A stretch of 64,000 nt of DNA from Labrenzia sp. DG1229 (GTDB taxonomy: Bacteria; Pseudomonadota; Alphaproteobacteria; Rhizobiales; Stappiaceae), in contig NZ_KI928950.1 in the NCBI RefSeq assembly GCF_000521215.1, positions 21,181-85,180 on the forward strand. The letters run 5' to 3'. Both the position numbers and the translations under genes were made by a program. Shown here one piece after another: positions 33,309 through 42,447 of this stretch. Within the stretch, counting starts at the first letter, position 1, and every line of letters begins with the position of its first letter. The notes below the pieces were generated by a model. That model was given only the letters and a program-made list of their open reading frames with translations. It was not told the origin of the DNA and did not search any database.

Positions 33309-33330
33309 TGGGTGTCAACACGAACACCCA
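33309..33330 (+). promoter_or_regulatory. Inverted repeat in the leader of the DUF465 gene
   Basis: TGGGTGT (33309-33315) pairs perfectly with ACACCCA (33324-33330), 7 bases before the GGAGG ribosome site at 33338. It could be an operator or a leader hairpin. Confidence 0.4.
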
Positions 33331-33348
33331 ACGATGTGGAGGTAGATG

Positions 33349-33534
33349 ATGTATAACCGCTTGAAATCCTTGCGCAGTCAGCACAACACCCTGGATTCCC
33401 TGATCCGCAGGGAGCACCTACATCCCTATCCCGACTCGCAGCACATTCGATCCTTGAAGAAATTCAAGCTCCGCCTTCGCGATGAGATCTCGATGATTGA
33501 ACACAGGTTGAACGCCAGCCAGTTCGCCCATTGA
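33349..33534 (+). CDS. DUF465 (YdcH-like) small protein
   Basis: A 61-residue, very basic helical protein: YNRLKSLRSQHNTLDSLIRREH, then RSLKKFKLRLRDEISMIEHRL. This is the DUF465/YdcH pattern of two antiparallel helices. GGAGG lies six bases before ATG 33349 (the tandem ATG at 33346 is too close). A role in stationary-phase or cell-envelope stress is suspected for the family but not proven. It precedes another small gene on the same strand. Confidence 0.82.
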   Translation: MYNRLKSLRSQHNTLDSLIRREHLHPYPDSQHIRSLKKFKLRLRDEISMIEHRLNASQFAH

Positions 33535-33570
33535 TCCGAATAGTATCGTTCCCAAACGAGGAATAGAACC

Positions 33571-33768
33571 ATGAACCCGTTCTGGCCCTTTACGGCCCTA
33601 CCTGCTTTGCAACCGAAGTTTACCCGCCAGACAAGGTTGCAAGACCTGGAAGCACGTATGTCTTCCTTCTTGTCTGAAAAGCAGGCGTCGAGCACCAGCT
33701 GCCCCAAGGTGCTCGACAATATCAAGGTCGCAAAGTCGACCGTCCAGCGTGAGTTGGCCACCGGCTGA
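33571..33768 (+). CDS. 65-residue small protein of unknown function
   Basis: GAGGAA lies 8 bases ahead of the ATG and a strong terminator follows the stop by about 55 bases, so it appears to be expressed with the DUF465 gene 36 bases upstream. The sequence has a hydrophobic start (NPFWPFTALPAL) then a charged helical stretch (RLQDLEARMSSFLSEKQ). I recognise no family. Confidence 0.6.
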   Translation: MNPFWPFTALPALQPKFTRQTRLQDLEARMSSFLSEKQASSTSCPKVLDNIKVAKSTVQRELATG

Positions 33769-33822
33769 TTGCCCGGCCCGAGTTTCTCCTTCCGAAACCG
33801 GAAGTGCCACAGCAGCTGGATC

Positions 33823-33862
33823 AACCCGCCCGCGCAGGCCCCGCGGGCGGGTTTCATCTTTT
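33823..33862 (+). terminator. Strong terminator after the small-protein pair
   Basis: AACCCGCCCGCG (33823-33834) pairs perfectly with CGCGGGCGGGTT (33842-33853), loop 7, followed by TCATCTTTTG. It separates the small genes from the convergent RND permease gene and may serve both strands. Confidence 0.85.
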
Positions 33863-33883
33863 GTGCGAAAGCACTCGCTCTCG

Positions 33884-36800
33884 CTACCCAACCGTGACCG
33901 GCCCCGGCACCTGTTCACTCATGGTGACAGCCTTTTTGGGCGGGCGGACCCCGAAAAACAGAGCGTACAGCACCGGAGCCGCGATAAGCGTCAGTATCGT
34001 TGCAAAAGCCAGTCCGCCCATGATCGTCACGGCCATGCCCCGGAAAAACGCGTCGGATAGCAGCGGCGCCATGCCAAGAATTGTCGTAACAGCAGCCAGC
34101 ATCACGGGACGCATACGGGATACGCTTGCTTCGACAATTGCCGCATATTTCTCACGACCTTCTTCAATGAGCCTGTCAATCTCTTCAAGCAAAACGATCG
34201 CGTTCTTGATCAGCATTCCGGAGAGCGACAGAAACCCAAGAAGCGACATGAAGCCGAAAGGTGTATCGGTTGCCAGCAATGCGATCGCAACGCCATTTAT
34301 CGACATCGGCACCATCAGCCAGATGATCAGGGGTTGACGTACCGAGCCGAACAACAGGATCGAGATGATCAGCATTACCAGGAACCCGAGCGGCAACTGC
34401 GCGCCCAGGGAAGCCTGGGCATCGTTCGTGCTTTCGTATTCACCGCCCCATTCCAGCGAATAACCGGGCGGCAGCGATATCGCCTCAATCTGGGGACGCA
34501 CCCGCGCGAGTGCCGCCGTAGCCGTTTCGCCCGCAGTCGTTTCCGCCTTGACTGTCAGTGTCCGGACCCGGTCGCGACGGTGGATGAGTGTGTCCTGCGG
34601 CTCCATGGTGAACTCGCGCACGACCTGATCGATCGGTATGTACCGACGCTGACCGGCACTCCAGACCAGCGAGTCCGACACGCTTTCGTTGACCGAGATA
34701 CCCTCCGGGCCTGCCTTGCGGGCGACAATCGGAATGCTTTCGTCAATATCACGATAGGAGCCGACCTGAACGCCTTCTGTCGCGAATTGCAGCGAAAGCG
34801 ACAGTTCTTCGCGGGTGACACCGGAGATGCGTGACCGGTCCTCGTCGAACATGGGACGAACCACCAGTTCGCGTTGGCGCCAATCCGTATTGACGTCTGC
34901 AAGCTTGTTCTGTGGCAACAAGAAAATCGCTTTCGCCTCGTCGCCCAGACGTTTGAGTACATTTGCATCGGGACCAGAGAACCGGGCCTCCAGCTTGGCA
35001 CCGCTGCCAGGTCCGAACACAAGACGTTTGGTGATGATCTGGGCAGACGGAAAATGTTCAGCGAACTTTGCACGCAGATCCAGAGCCAGCGCGTCTATGG
35101 CGTCCCGGCTGCTGGTCCGTATGAGCATGTGACCGTAGGCCGGATTTGCGTCCTCAGGTGCGTAGGTCAACATGAATCTGGTCGCACCGCCACCGGCAAA
35201 ACTGGTGACTGTGGCGACCCGTTCGTCTTCCAGAACGATTTCTTCCATGTCCTTGAGATCCGCTTCGGTCGCGCGAATATCAGTCCCCTGGGGCGACCAG
35301 TAGTGGACGTAAAAGATCGGTGTGTTGCTGTCCGGGAAAAATGCCTGTTTCACGTTTCCGAAAGCCATGACGCAGGCAATGGTGATGCCAACAAGTGCCA
35401 GGACCGTCAGCAAACGGACATGCAGTGTACCGACCAGAAATCCACGGTAGATCGTATAAAGGATTCCCTTGTAGGGATCGTGCTCATCCAGGTTTCCGCT
35501 TGCGGTACGGAAAAAGTACTTCCCGAACAACGGTGTGACCGTGACCGCAAAGACCCAGGACAACAACAACGAGATTCCGATCACCGCAAAAAGCGAAAAC
35601 AGGAATTCACCGGTCGCATCGGGAGAAAGACCGATCCCCGAGAAGGCCATGATGCCGATAACCGTCGCGCCAAGCAGCGGCCACATCGTCTGTTTGACCA
35701 CGCGGCTGGCCGCGTCTATCGCCTTCTGGCCCCGCTGCATGTTGATCATCATGCCTTCCGCCACAACAATGGCGTTGTCAACCAGCATGCCCATGGCAAT
35801 GATCAGGGCTCCGAGAGAGATCCGCTCCATTTCGATTGCAAAGATACGCATGAACAGGACGGTTGCCATAACGGTCAGCAACAGAACGGTGCCGACCACC
35901 ACGGCCGCGCGCCATCCCATGAAAAGCGCGAGCACACCGATGACGATGACGACCGAGGCAGCCAGATTCAGGATAAAGCCGTTTACCGAGGCGTCGACCA
36001 CAACATTCTGTTCGTAGATCGGGTGGATCTGCATACCGATGGGCAACAGCGCTTCGATTTGCGCAAGTTTTGCAATGACCCGGTCACCGACATCGACGAT
36101 GTTCGTCCCGTCAACCTGGGAAACACCGATGGTAACGGCCTCATGACCGTTATGACGTATCAGTCTGCCGGGCCGCTCCGGCTCTCCGAGTTCCAGGGTT
36201 GCGATATCGGACAGGCGGATCATCGCGGTTGAGCCCGGACGTCCGACAACGAGATCCTCGATCCCGCGGAAATCATCGAAAGCAGACGGTGTCATCAGGC
36301 GTATACGTGACTGACCCGAAACGGCAGACCCGTTGGTCTGAATGCGGTTTTCCGCGTCAAGGACACCGACAATATCGGTCATGGAAATCCCGAGACCCGC
36401 CATCTTGTCCTGATCGACGTCCAGATAGATAACATCATCGGGTTCGCCAGCGACCTCGACCTTGCCGACACCCGTCACAGCCAAGAGTTCGCGCCTGATA
36501 CGCTTTACCGTGTCCCGAATGTCGCGATTGGTATATCCGTCGGCGGTGAACGCGTAAAACAGACCGTAGACGTCACCGAAACTGTCATAGACAAGTGGCG
36601 TTCCCGCACCTGACGGCAGATTGCGAACTTCATCCCCGACCTTGCGGCGCAGTTCGTCCCAGACCTGCGGCAGTTCGGAACCGTCGTAGGTCGGTTTGAT
36701 TTCCACACTGATGCGCGACAGGCCCGGTTCGGAGACAGACCGGATCTGGTCAAGCTGCGGCATCTGCTGAATGGCCGTCTCCAGAACCTCTGTGATTTCA

Positions 36801-36982
36801 TTTTCCACTTCGGCCGCGGTTGCCCCGGGATAGCCGGTGATAACCTGGGCTTCCTTGATGGTGAATGCGGGATCTTCCAATCGGCCGACGGAGGTCAAAC
36901 CCCAAAGACCGCCGAGAAGTGCCATCAGGACGATCATCCAGGTGTTGACAGGTTTTTCGATGGAATAGCGTGCAATGTCCAC
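33884..36982 (-). CDS. RND family efflux pump inner-membrane permease
   Basis: A 1032-residue RND transporter with twelve expected membrane helices: one at the N-terminus (WMIVLMALLGGLWGL), clusters near residues 335-490 and 845-1010, and two large periplasmic loops between. The proton-relay helix TM4 contains GMLVDNAIVVAEGM, with one Asp followed by Asn where multidrug pumps usually have Asp-Asp. Starts with GTG 36982. It is the last gene of the tetR-adaptor-permease operon. Drug or lipid export is likely, substrate unknown; no outer-membrane TolC gene is present. Confidence 0.94.
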   Translation of the reverse strand: MDIARYSIEKPVNTWMIVLMALLGGLWGLTSVGRLEDPAFTIKEAQVITGYPGATAAEVENEITEVLETAIQQMPQLDQIRSVSEPGLSRISVEIKPTYDGSELPQVWDELRRKVGDEVRNLPSGAGTPLVYDSFGDVYGLFYAFTADGYTNRDIRDTVKRIRRELLAVTGVGKVEVAGEPDDVIYLDVDQDKMAGLGISMTDIVGVLDAENRIQTNGSAVSGQSRIRLMTPSAFDDFRGIEDLVVGRPGSTAMIRLSDIATLELGEPERPGRLIRHNGHEAVTIGVSQVDGTNIVDVGDRVIAKLAQIEALLPIGMQIHPIYEQNVVVDASVNGFILNLAASVVIVIGVLALFMGWRAAVVVGTVLLLTVMATVLFMRIFAIEMERISLGALIIAMGMLVDNAIVVAEGMMINMQRGQKAIDAASRVVKQTMWPLLGATVIGIMAFSGIGLSPDATGEFLFSLFAVIGISLLLSWVFAVTVTPLFGKYFFRTASGNLDEHDPYKGILYTIYRGFLVGTLHVRLLTVLALVGITIACVMAFGNVKQAFFPDSNTPIFYVHYWSPQGTDIRATEADLKDMEEIVLEDERVATVTSFAGGGATRFMLTYAPEDANPAYGHMLIRTSSRDAIDALALDLRAKFAEHFPSAQIITKRLVFGPGSGAKLEARFSGPDANVLKRLGDEAKAIFLLPQNKLADVNTDWRQRELVVRPMFDEDRSRISGVTREELSLSLQFATEGVQVGSYRDIDESIPIVARKAGPEGISVNESVSDSLVWSAGQRRYIPIDQVVREFTMEPQDTLIHRRDRVRTLTVKAETTAGETATAALARVRPQIEAISLPPGYSLEWGGEYESTNDAQASLGAQLPLGFLVMLIISILLFGSVRQPLIIWLMVPMSINGVAIALLATDTPFGFMSLLGFLSLSGMLIKNAIVLLEEIDRLIEEGREKYAAIVEASVSRMRPVMLAAVTTILGMAPLLSDAFFRGMAVTIMGGLAFATILTLIAAPVLYALFFGVRPPKKAVTMSEQVPGPVTVG

Positions 36983-37015
36983 GGCTTCTGATCCTTTTGA
37001 CGTAGTGGAACTGGA

Positions 37016-38110
37016 TCAGCGCAAACGGCGCACGACCTGGCCATCGCTCAAATAGGCGACGCCGGCGGAAACGATTTCATCTCCCGGTTCAAGGCCGGTA
37101 CGTACGGGGATGTAATCTCCCATGATGGTACCGATCTCGACAGGTTGTTTTGAAACACTGCCCGTGTCTTCGGCAAATTTCCAGACATAGGTCTCCCCCT
37201 CCCCGTCAATGGCAACCGAAGCTGTAGGAACGAGAAACTGCTCGCCAAGTTCCAGGCCTTCAGGAACGAGTTTCACGATTACCGAGGCCGTCATGCCGGG
37301 AGCGAGCTGGCTGACGCCCTCGCGCGGCATTGCAAGCGTGATCCGGTAGGTCTGGGCGACATCGTCAACCTGACTGGAGTGTTCACGGTACTGGAGCGGA
37401 AACAGTTTTTCGCCATATGCTGGAAACTTCGCCTCAATGGAGGACACTTCCGACGCGGTCACGCGGCCGAACAGAGCTTCAGCAACGTTGATGTCGACCT
37501 GCACTTCCGAAACGTCATGCATCCGGACAACGGGTGTACCGACGCTGACCGTCGTGAAGTTGTCAACAAGGCGCAGCGACATGATGCCGTCGAATGGAGC
37601 CTCCAGAGACGTATATTCAAGGTTTTGCCGGGCTTCCCTGAGCCGTTCGATGGCAAGATCGTACTCGTTCTTTTGCTCGTCATAAGACGACTGGGAAATC
37701 ACGGACCGATCCTTCAGCGTCCCCAGGCGATCCAGCTCACGCCTTGCCTGTTCGACATTGATTGTTGCCTCACGCACGGCGCGGTCATAGTCCGTTGTGT
37801 CAAGACTGGCGATCAGATCGCCTTTCTTTACCTGCTGGCTTTCCAGCACCGGCAACTGAAGCAGTTTCCCCGGCACCTGGAACGACAAGTCAACAGTCTG
37901 AACCGCGGCGACACGTCCGGCAAATCGGCGTTCAACAAGACCGATCTGATCTGTCACGGTAAATATTTTTGCAGGTCTCGGCGACGCATGAAGCTTGGCT
38001 TCAGCCTCGGCGACCGGATTTGCAGCATCGTCCTGGCAGGCAGCCAGAATGCCGGCGCCCAGCAGGAGCCCGGTCCAGCGGACAAAGGAAACTCTTTCAA
38101 TTGCAAACAT
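37016..38110 (-). CDS. RND efflux periplasmic adaptor lipoprotein
   Basis: A 364-residue membrane fusion protein. A lipobox LAAC places the lipidated cysteine at residue 25 (ILAACQDD). It has the lipoyl half-motifs AAVQTVDLSFQVPGKLL and LEAPFDGIMSLRLV around a coiled-coil hairpin (about 108-165; INVEQARRELDRLGTL to LREARQNLEY), then beta-barrel and C-terminal domains ending GVAYLSDGQVVRRLR. It links the permease to an outer-membrane channel. It starts 18 bases after the tetR-type stop and ends 33 bases before the permease GTG. Confidence 0.94.
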   Translation of the reverse strand: MFAIERVSFVRWTGLLLGAGILAACQDDAANPVAEAEAKLHASPRPAKIFTVTDQIGLVERRFAGRVAAVQTVDLSFQVPGKLLQLPVLESQQVKKGDLIASLDTTDYDRAVREATINVEQARRELDRLGTLKDRSVISQSSYDEQKNEYDLAIERLREARQNLEYTSLEAPFDGIMSLRLVDNFTTVSVGTPVVRMHDVSEVQVDINVAEALFGRVTASEVSSIEAKFPAYGEKLFPLQYREHSSQVDDVAQTYRITLAMPREGVSQLAPGMTASVIVKLVPEGLELGEQFLVPTASVAIDGEGETYVWKFAEDTGSVSKQPVEIGTIMGDYIPVRTGLEPGDEIVSAGVAYLSDGQVVRRLR

Positions 38111-38128
38111 CTGTTTTCCGTCCTGGTG

Positions 38129-38683
38129 TTAGTCCTGCTCGAGGCGATGGCGAAGTTCCTTCAACACCTCAGCCCGTTCATCTTCCGTCAGTATCGAAAC
38201 GCAATGGGCAACCGAGAAATGCAGCCCCTCCAGGCTCGCCCAGATTGCCATTGCCTTTCCGAATTGATCGGTTTCCTGCGCAATTGCGTTTTTGAGTCCT
38301 GTCTTGACCCTCAGGAACGGTTCGCTGAGTTCGGGCCGGTCTGCGGTTGTTGCCAGGACGGCCTGCGCCACGTCGCGTTTTGTTTCCAGCCACCTTTCGG
38401 TCACGTCGATCATTCCACAAAGGGTTGGAGACCGTGATCGCAGGTTTTTCGTTCGTGCTTCGAGCACATCAGCTTCGAACTGGCCGACAAGAAACTCCAC
38501 CATTCCGGTGATCAAGGCATCCTTGGTCGGAAAGTTGTAAAGAACGCCGCCTTTTGAAAATCCGCTTTCTTCAGCGACCGCATCAATCGTCAGGCTCGGT
38601 GCACCAGAGCGCCGAATGACTTCAATCGCAGCGGTCAGTATTTCTGATTTTGAGGTCTGTGCATTCCGCGAAGGTCGGGCCAT
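38129..38683 (-). CDS. TetR/AcrR family repressor of the efflux operon
   Basis: A 184-residue TetR: ILTAAIEVIRRSGAPSLTIDAVAEESGFSKGGVLYNFPTKDALI (in pieces, residues 13-55) is the helix-turn-helix. It opens the operon with the adaptor and permease genes and is likely to repress it until a pump substrate binds. Two near-identical operator-like repeats sit 5 to 59 bases upstream of its start. Confidence 0.93.
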   Translation of the reverse strand: MARPSRNAQTSKSEILTAAIEVIRRSGAPSLTIDAVAEESGFSKGGVLYNFPTKDALITGMVEFLVGQFEADVLEARTKNLRSRSPTLCGMIDVTERWLETKRDVAQAVLATTADRPELSEPFLRVKTGLKNAIAQETDQFGKAMAIWASLEGLHFSVAHCVSILTEDERAEVLKELRHRLEQD

Positions 38684-38687
38684 TTAG

Positions 38688-38742
38688 TATACCGTCCAGT
38701 CAGTACAGTTCACGCTCAAATATACCGTCCAGCCGGTACAGT
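38688..38742 (-). promoter_or_regulatory. Paired 22-bp operator repeats of the efflux operon
   Basis: TATACCGTCCAG[T/C]C[A/G]GTACAGT occurs twice in direct orientation, 38688-38709 and 38721-38742, with starts 33 bases apart, three turns of DNA. Only two bases differ. The second copy contains the inverted half-sites TACCG-N6-CGGTA. Confidence 0.72.
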
Positions 38743-38848
38743 AAAGCGTTTTTATGCATGGCTTCGTTGAACGATACGGGGCGCTGCCCCCAAACGAACA
38801 AGCTGACTACGGGAAATAATTGTTAAAGGTGCCGGTGTTGCTGGATGA

Positions 38849-40492
38849 TCAGGCAGCGGCGTCCGCCAGGGCGGCTTCGTTGGCAGCCTGCTCCGCCGCG
38901 GCTGCCTCGGCAGCCAGACGCCCGCGTTCACGGGCTTCTTCTTCCGTACGTGCAGCGAATTCGATGAATTCACTCGCCGGCATGGGCTTGGCAAAATAAT
39001 ACCCCTGGGCAGCGGTAACACCCAGTTCGAGCAAACGTTCGATCTGCTCTTCCTGTTCGACACCTTCGGCAATGATGCCCATCCCAAGATTGTCGGCAAG
39101 TTCCACCATGGAATCAACAATCGTGGTGGAGTTGTCGTCGGAACTGATCGTGTCGATAAACATCTTGTCGATCTTGATGATGTCGACGCCGAGCTTCTGC
39201 AGATATGCCATACCACCGTGACCGGTGCCGACGTCATCCAGCGCAATGCGAACACCGAGCGCTTGCAGCTCTGCCATGATCTTGCGGGCCTGCTCCATGT
39301 CTTCCAAAGGGTGCCGCTCCGTTACTTCCACGACGATCTGCTGGAACGATATCTTCGAATTTTCAAAAATGGATTTGATGTCTGCAACGACTTCGCGATC
39401 CTGGAAATGGCCTGCAAATAGGTTGATCGACAGCTTGAAGTCCGGATTCTCGCCATAGAGTTCGCCAACCTCCTCTGAGGAAACGCGCATCATGTGCCGG
39501 GTCATGTCAAAGATATGACCGTTGTTTTCAGCGTAGGCCATGAACTGGCCTGGCGACACGATCGTGCCATTGGGACGACGCCAGCGCATGAGCACTTCAC
39601 AACCGCGCAGCCGCAGGCTCTCGATATCCATAACCGGCTGATAAAAAGGAATGAATTCTCCATTGCTGATCGCCGCAATGAATTCGTCGTTGGCCTCGCT
39701 CTCCGGCCGCCAGGACAACCAGATCCCGATTGCGACGAATAAAACCGCGATCCCGGCGCAGGCTGCTGCTGCGACGACCTTCAGATCCTTGACCACATAA
39801 AGGGCTGCGGATGCCGGCGCGGTGATCCTGGCAACGAGCGGGTAAAGCTCTGAGGCGACATCAACGCTGAGGACACTTTCCGGACTTGATTCCTCGGAAT
39901 TGTAACCGCCGACATTGTACCACAGCAGATTGTCGCCAAGACGCAGCTCCGCCCTGCGGTAGGAACGCAAATACTCCGGTCCGGGGTCCATCGCAATGAC
40001 CGCCGGGGTGACCTCGGCGAACAAGCGTGTCTGATCTTTCAAGTCCCAGCTGATGACCGCCGCCCGGGCTCCCAGATAATCCCGGTCCAGCATGCCGATA
40101 CCGACCAGCGGCCCGTCTGTCCTGACCGGCGGCAAGATGATCTCGCCGGCCAGTTCACGATCCGGAAAGATGCACATGCGTTGCCCTGCGGCATCGGCCA
40201 GACCGATTGCATCGATCATGCCGTGTTCGACAATCAGTTTTTCGTAGATCACCCGATCTTCGGCACTGCATGTCTGCACACCGTCGCGGTCAAGCCGTTG
40301 AAGGAGCGACACGGTCGTGCTGATGGCTTCCTCGGCGCGATGGATCGACACCTGGCCCATTGCCTCCATCTCGGTGATGGCGCGCCGCTCGGCGAACTGG
40401 TTCAAAATGATGTTGATCGCAAAGAGCGGAGTTGTCGCCAGAACGAGGGCGATCAACACCGTCTTTGCAAAGCCAACGTACCGGAAAGACAA
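38849..40492 (-). CDS. CSS-like sensor EAL phosphodiesterase
   Basis: A 547-residue membrane protein predicted to cleave cyclic-di-GMP. N-terminal helix (VLIALVLATTPLFAINIIL), a periplasmic region with RDGVQTCSAEDR (CSS-like cysteine motif) near residue 71, a second helix (about 238-258), then an EAL domain from 265. Catalytic motifs appear intact: EVLMRW for EAL, VVEVTER, DDVGTGHGG, IKIDK, AEGVEQ and AAQGYYF. A C-terminal alanine/glutamate-rich helical tail follows. The start is TTG 40492. It lies alone on its strand between the tetR operator and a divergent kinase. Confidence 0.87.
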   Translation of the reverse strand: MSFRYVGFAKTVLIALVLATTPLFAINIILNQFAERRAITEMEAMGQVSIHRAEEAISTTVSLLQRLDRDGVQTCSAEDRVIYEKLIVEHGMIDAIGLADAAGQRMCIFPDRELAGEIILPPVRTDGPLVGIGMLDRDYLGARAAVISWDLKDQTRLFAEVTPAVIAMDPGPEYLRSYRRAELRLGDNLLWYNVGGYNSEESSPESVLSVDVASELYPLVARITAPASAALYVVKDLKVVAAAACAGIAVLFVAIGIWLSWRPESEANDEFIAAISNGEFIPFYQPVMDIESLRLRGCEVLMRWRRPNGTIVSPGQFMAYAENNGHIFDMTRHMMRVSSEEVGELYGENPDFKLSINLFAGHFQDREVVADIKSIFENSKISFQQIVVEVTERHPLEDMEQARKIMAELQALGVRIALDDVGTGHGGMAYLQKLGVDIIKIDKMFIDTISSDDNSTTIVDSMVELADNLGMGIIAEGVEQEEQIERLLELGVTAAQGYYFAKPMPASEFIEFAARTEEEARERGRLAAEAAAAEQAANEAALADAAA

Positions 40493-40647
40493 ATCAGGGC
40501 CTGTTTACCAATATACTCTTTGTGACCATGGCCGATCTGGGTAAACAAGGACTGAATGTATTGCAGTTTCATCGAGATCAAGGCAGCCTGCGCTCTATAT
40601 GCGATTAGGTGCTGTTATCGAAACTGACCGGGTGATGGGAGAATCTC

Positions 40648-41544
40648 ATGCAGGCACTGTTTATCGGACAAGCCTATATCGACGTTACGTTTTTGACCGA
40701 AAGCTTCCCGACCGGCGACGAGAAGGCCATTGCCAAGGACTATGCAATCAGTTTTGGCGGAAATGCCGTGACGGCCGCATTTTGTTGCGCGAAGCTTGGG
40801 GGCAAACCCGATCTTTTGTGCTCGCTTGCAGACGATTGGCTGGCCCGCATGTTCCTGGACATGGCGTCCACCTACGGGATCTCCGTTCACGGCAGGAAAG
40901 TGAAGGAGTCGTCCTTGTCCTTCATCATGCCCAAATCCGGAAAGCGGGCCATTGTCAGATGCCGCGACAACGACTTCCTGCACCCCTTCCCGCCCCTGAC
41001 ACTAACGGGACTGAAGGCCTTGCATCTTGATGGCCATATGCCCGACGCAGCGCTGCATTACGCAGCAACGTGCAAGAACCTCGGCGTTCTGACCTCCCTG
41101 GACGGTGGCGCTGTGAGGGAGAACACCGATGAATTGCTGGAACACATCGATATCGCCGTCGTATCGGATCGGTTCTGCCAGCAACTCGGCAAAACAACTG
41201 GGCAAACACTCGAATACCTGCGATCCAAGAACTGCCCTGTCGGGGCAGTGACGCTCGGAGAACACGGCATGGTCTGGTATGAAGCCGGCGGACCGGACAA
41301 GCTCCTGCCCGCACTCAACGTGCCCATGCAGAAGGTTGTCGATTCCAATGGGGCCGGCGACGTGTTTCATGGCGCCTATGTCGCCTCTTATCTCTGCTGG
41401 CCGGAACGCAGCTGGACAGCACATTTCGAATTTGCGCGCGGGGCTTCAACGCACGCAATCCAGCATCTTGGCAACGAAGCCAGTATTCCGACACTGGAAG
41501 ACGTCGACAGGGCCAGCGGTGAATTTCCCGAAAAGGCAGCTTGA
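40648..41544 (+). CDS. PfkB family carbohydrate kinase
   Basis: A 298-residue ribokinase-like enzyme. The substrate-site motif SFGGNAVTAAFCCAKLG lies near residue 35 and the catalytic motif VVDSNGAGDVFHGAY near 230 (the base Asp in GAGD is present). The sugar phosphorylated is not known; sulfofructose and other sugar-acid kinases belong here too. GGGAGA precedes ATG 40648. It is divergent from the EAL gene. Confidence 0.9.
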   Translation: MQALFIGQAYIDVTFLTESFPTGDEKAIAKDYAISFGGNAVTAAFCCAKLGGKPDLLCSLADDWLARMFLDMASTYGISVHGRKVKESSLSFIMPKSGKRAIVRCRDNDFLHPFPPLTLTGLKALHLDGHMPDAALHYAATCKNLGVLTSLDGGAVRENTDELLEHIDIAVVSDRFCQQLGKTTGQTLEYLRSKNCPVGAVTLGEHGMVWYEAGGPDKLLPALNVPMQKVVDSNGAGDVFHGAYVASYLCWPERSWTAHFEFARGASTHAIQHLGNEASIPTLEDVDRASGEFPEKAA

Positions 41545-41616
41545 TTAGGATCAGACCCATTAATCCGGAAGGCCGCAATGACCGCTTCCAGCCCAAAGCG
41601 GTCATGTTGGCCCGCA

Positions 41617-42447
41617 CTACCCACCGGATAGATCAACCGCTTCCTCGATTTTATCGATCCAGACCTCGAAGCCTTTGAGTTCGTTCTGACCGAAACTGTG
41701 AGCCAGGGGCACATCTGCTGCATCCCTCCCGCGCGCAACGAGAACGCGGCCAAATCGGATGTCATTGTTGCGCGGATCGAAGACCCACCATTTGCCACCA
41801 AGATAAACCTCCATCCAGGCGGCGAAATCCATGGGCGAATATGGCGGCGGCTTGCCGATATCACTTACATACCCGGTGCAATAGCGCGCTGGGATGTTCA
41901 GACACCGGCACAGCGTGACCGCAAGATGAGTGTAATCTCGGCAAACGCCGACGCCTTCCTTCAGCGCCTCCGCGGCGGTCCGGGTCGGGCGCGAATGCTC
42001 GTAGCCAAACTGGATGTGATCGTGCACGAAGTTGCACACCGCCTGAACACGGCCCCACCCCTGGGGTTCCTGGCTGAACTGCTGCCAGGCGAAGTTCGAA
42101 AGGACGTCCGTCTCGCAATAGCGGCTTGGCAGAAGATAGGCCAGGACATCAGAGGGAAGCTGCTCCACGGGGAGTTGCGCTGCGGATTGATCGACCGGAT
42201 CGGAAAGCCCGTCATCCCTGATGATGCCATTGGTGGAGATGGTTAGCGTGCCTGCGGGCGCCACGATCCGACTGCACCAATTGCCAAAGCCATCGCGATA
42301 AGCCTCGATCGCGGTCCCCGGATCCGTGACCAAAAGATCCGGTTGTTCAAGATCGCTCGCGCGCGAATAATGCACGTTGAGCAACAGGATCATCGGGGTC
42401 GGGGCAGCAAGATGGAATGACAGCCGACAGCCTAGTCGTATACGCAT
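41617..42447 (-). CDS. Transglutaminase-like cysteine-protease-fold protein
   Basis: A 276-residue protein with a transglutaminase core: catalytic cysteine in EGVGVCRDYTHLAVTLCR near residue 167 and the strand DFAAWMEVYLGGKWWVFDPRNND near 206. In classical enzymes this strand starts HAW with the catalytic histidine; here it is AAW. An N-terminal TGase-associated region (LGCRLSFHLAAPTPMILLL) precedes it, as in the alphaproteobacterial type. May be a peptidase or a non-catalytic relative. Convergent with the PfkB gene. Confidence 0.85.
   Translation of the reverse strand: MRIRLGCRLSFHLAAPTPMILLLNVHYSRASDLEQPDLLVTDPGTAIEAYRDGFGNWCSRIVAPAGTLTISTNGIIRDDGLSDPVDQSAAQLPVEQLPSDVLAYLLPSRYCETDVLSNFAWQQFSQEPQGWGRVQAVCNFVHDHIQFGYEHSRPTRTAAEALKEGVGVCRDYTHLAVTLCRCLNIPARYCTGYVSDIGKPPPYSPMDFAAWMEVYLGGKWWVFDPRNNDIRFGRVLVARGRDAADVPLAHSFGQNELKGFEVWIDKIEEAVDLSGG

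Noticed and set aside
33991..36232. Long plus-strand frames antisense to the RND permease, one of 452 codons at 34874-36232
   Set aside because: High-GC antisense shadow; the composition (many H, Q, D) and lack of a ribosome site argue against a gene, while the minus strand gives a full RND protein.
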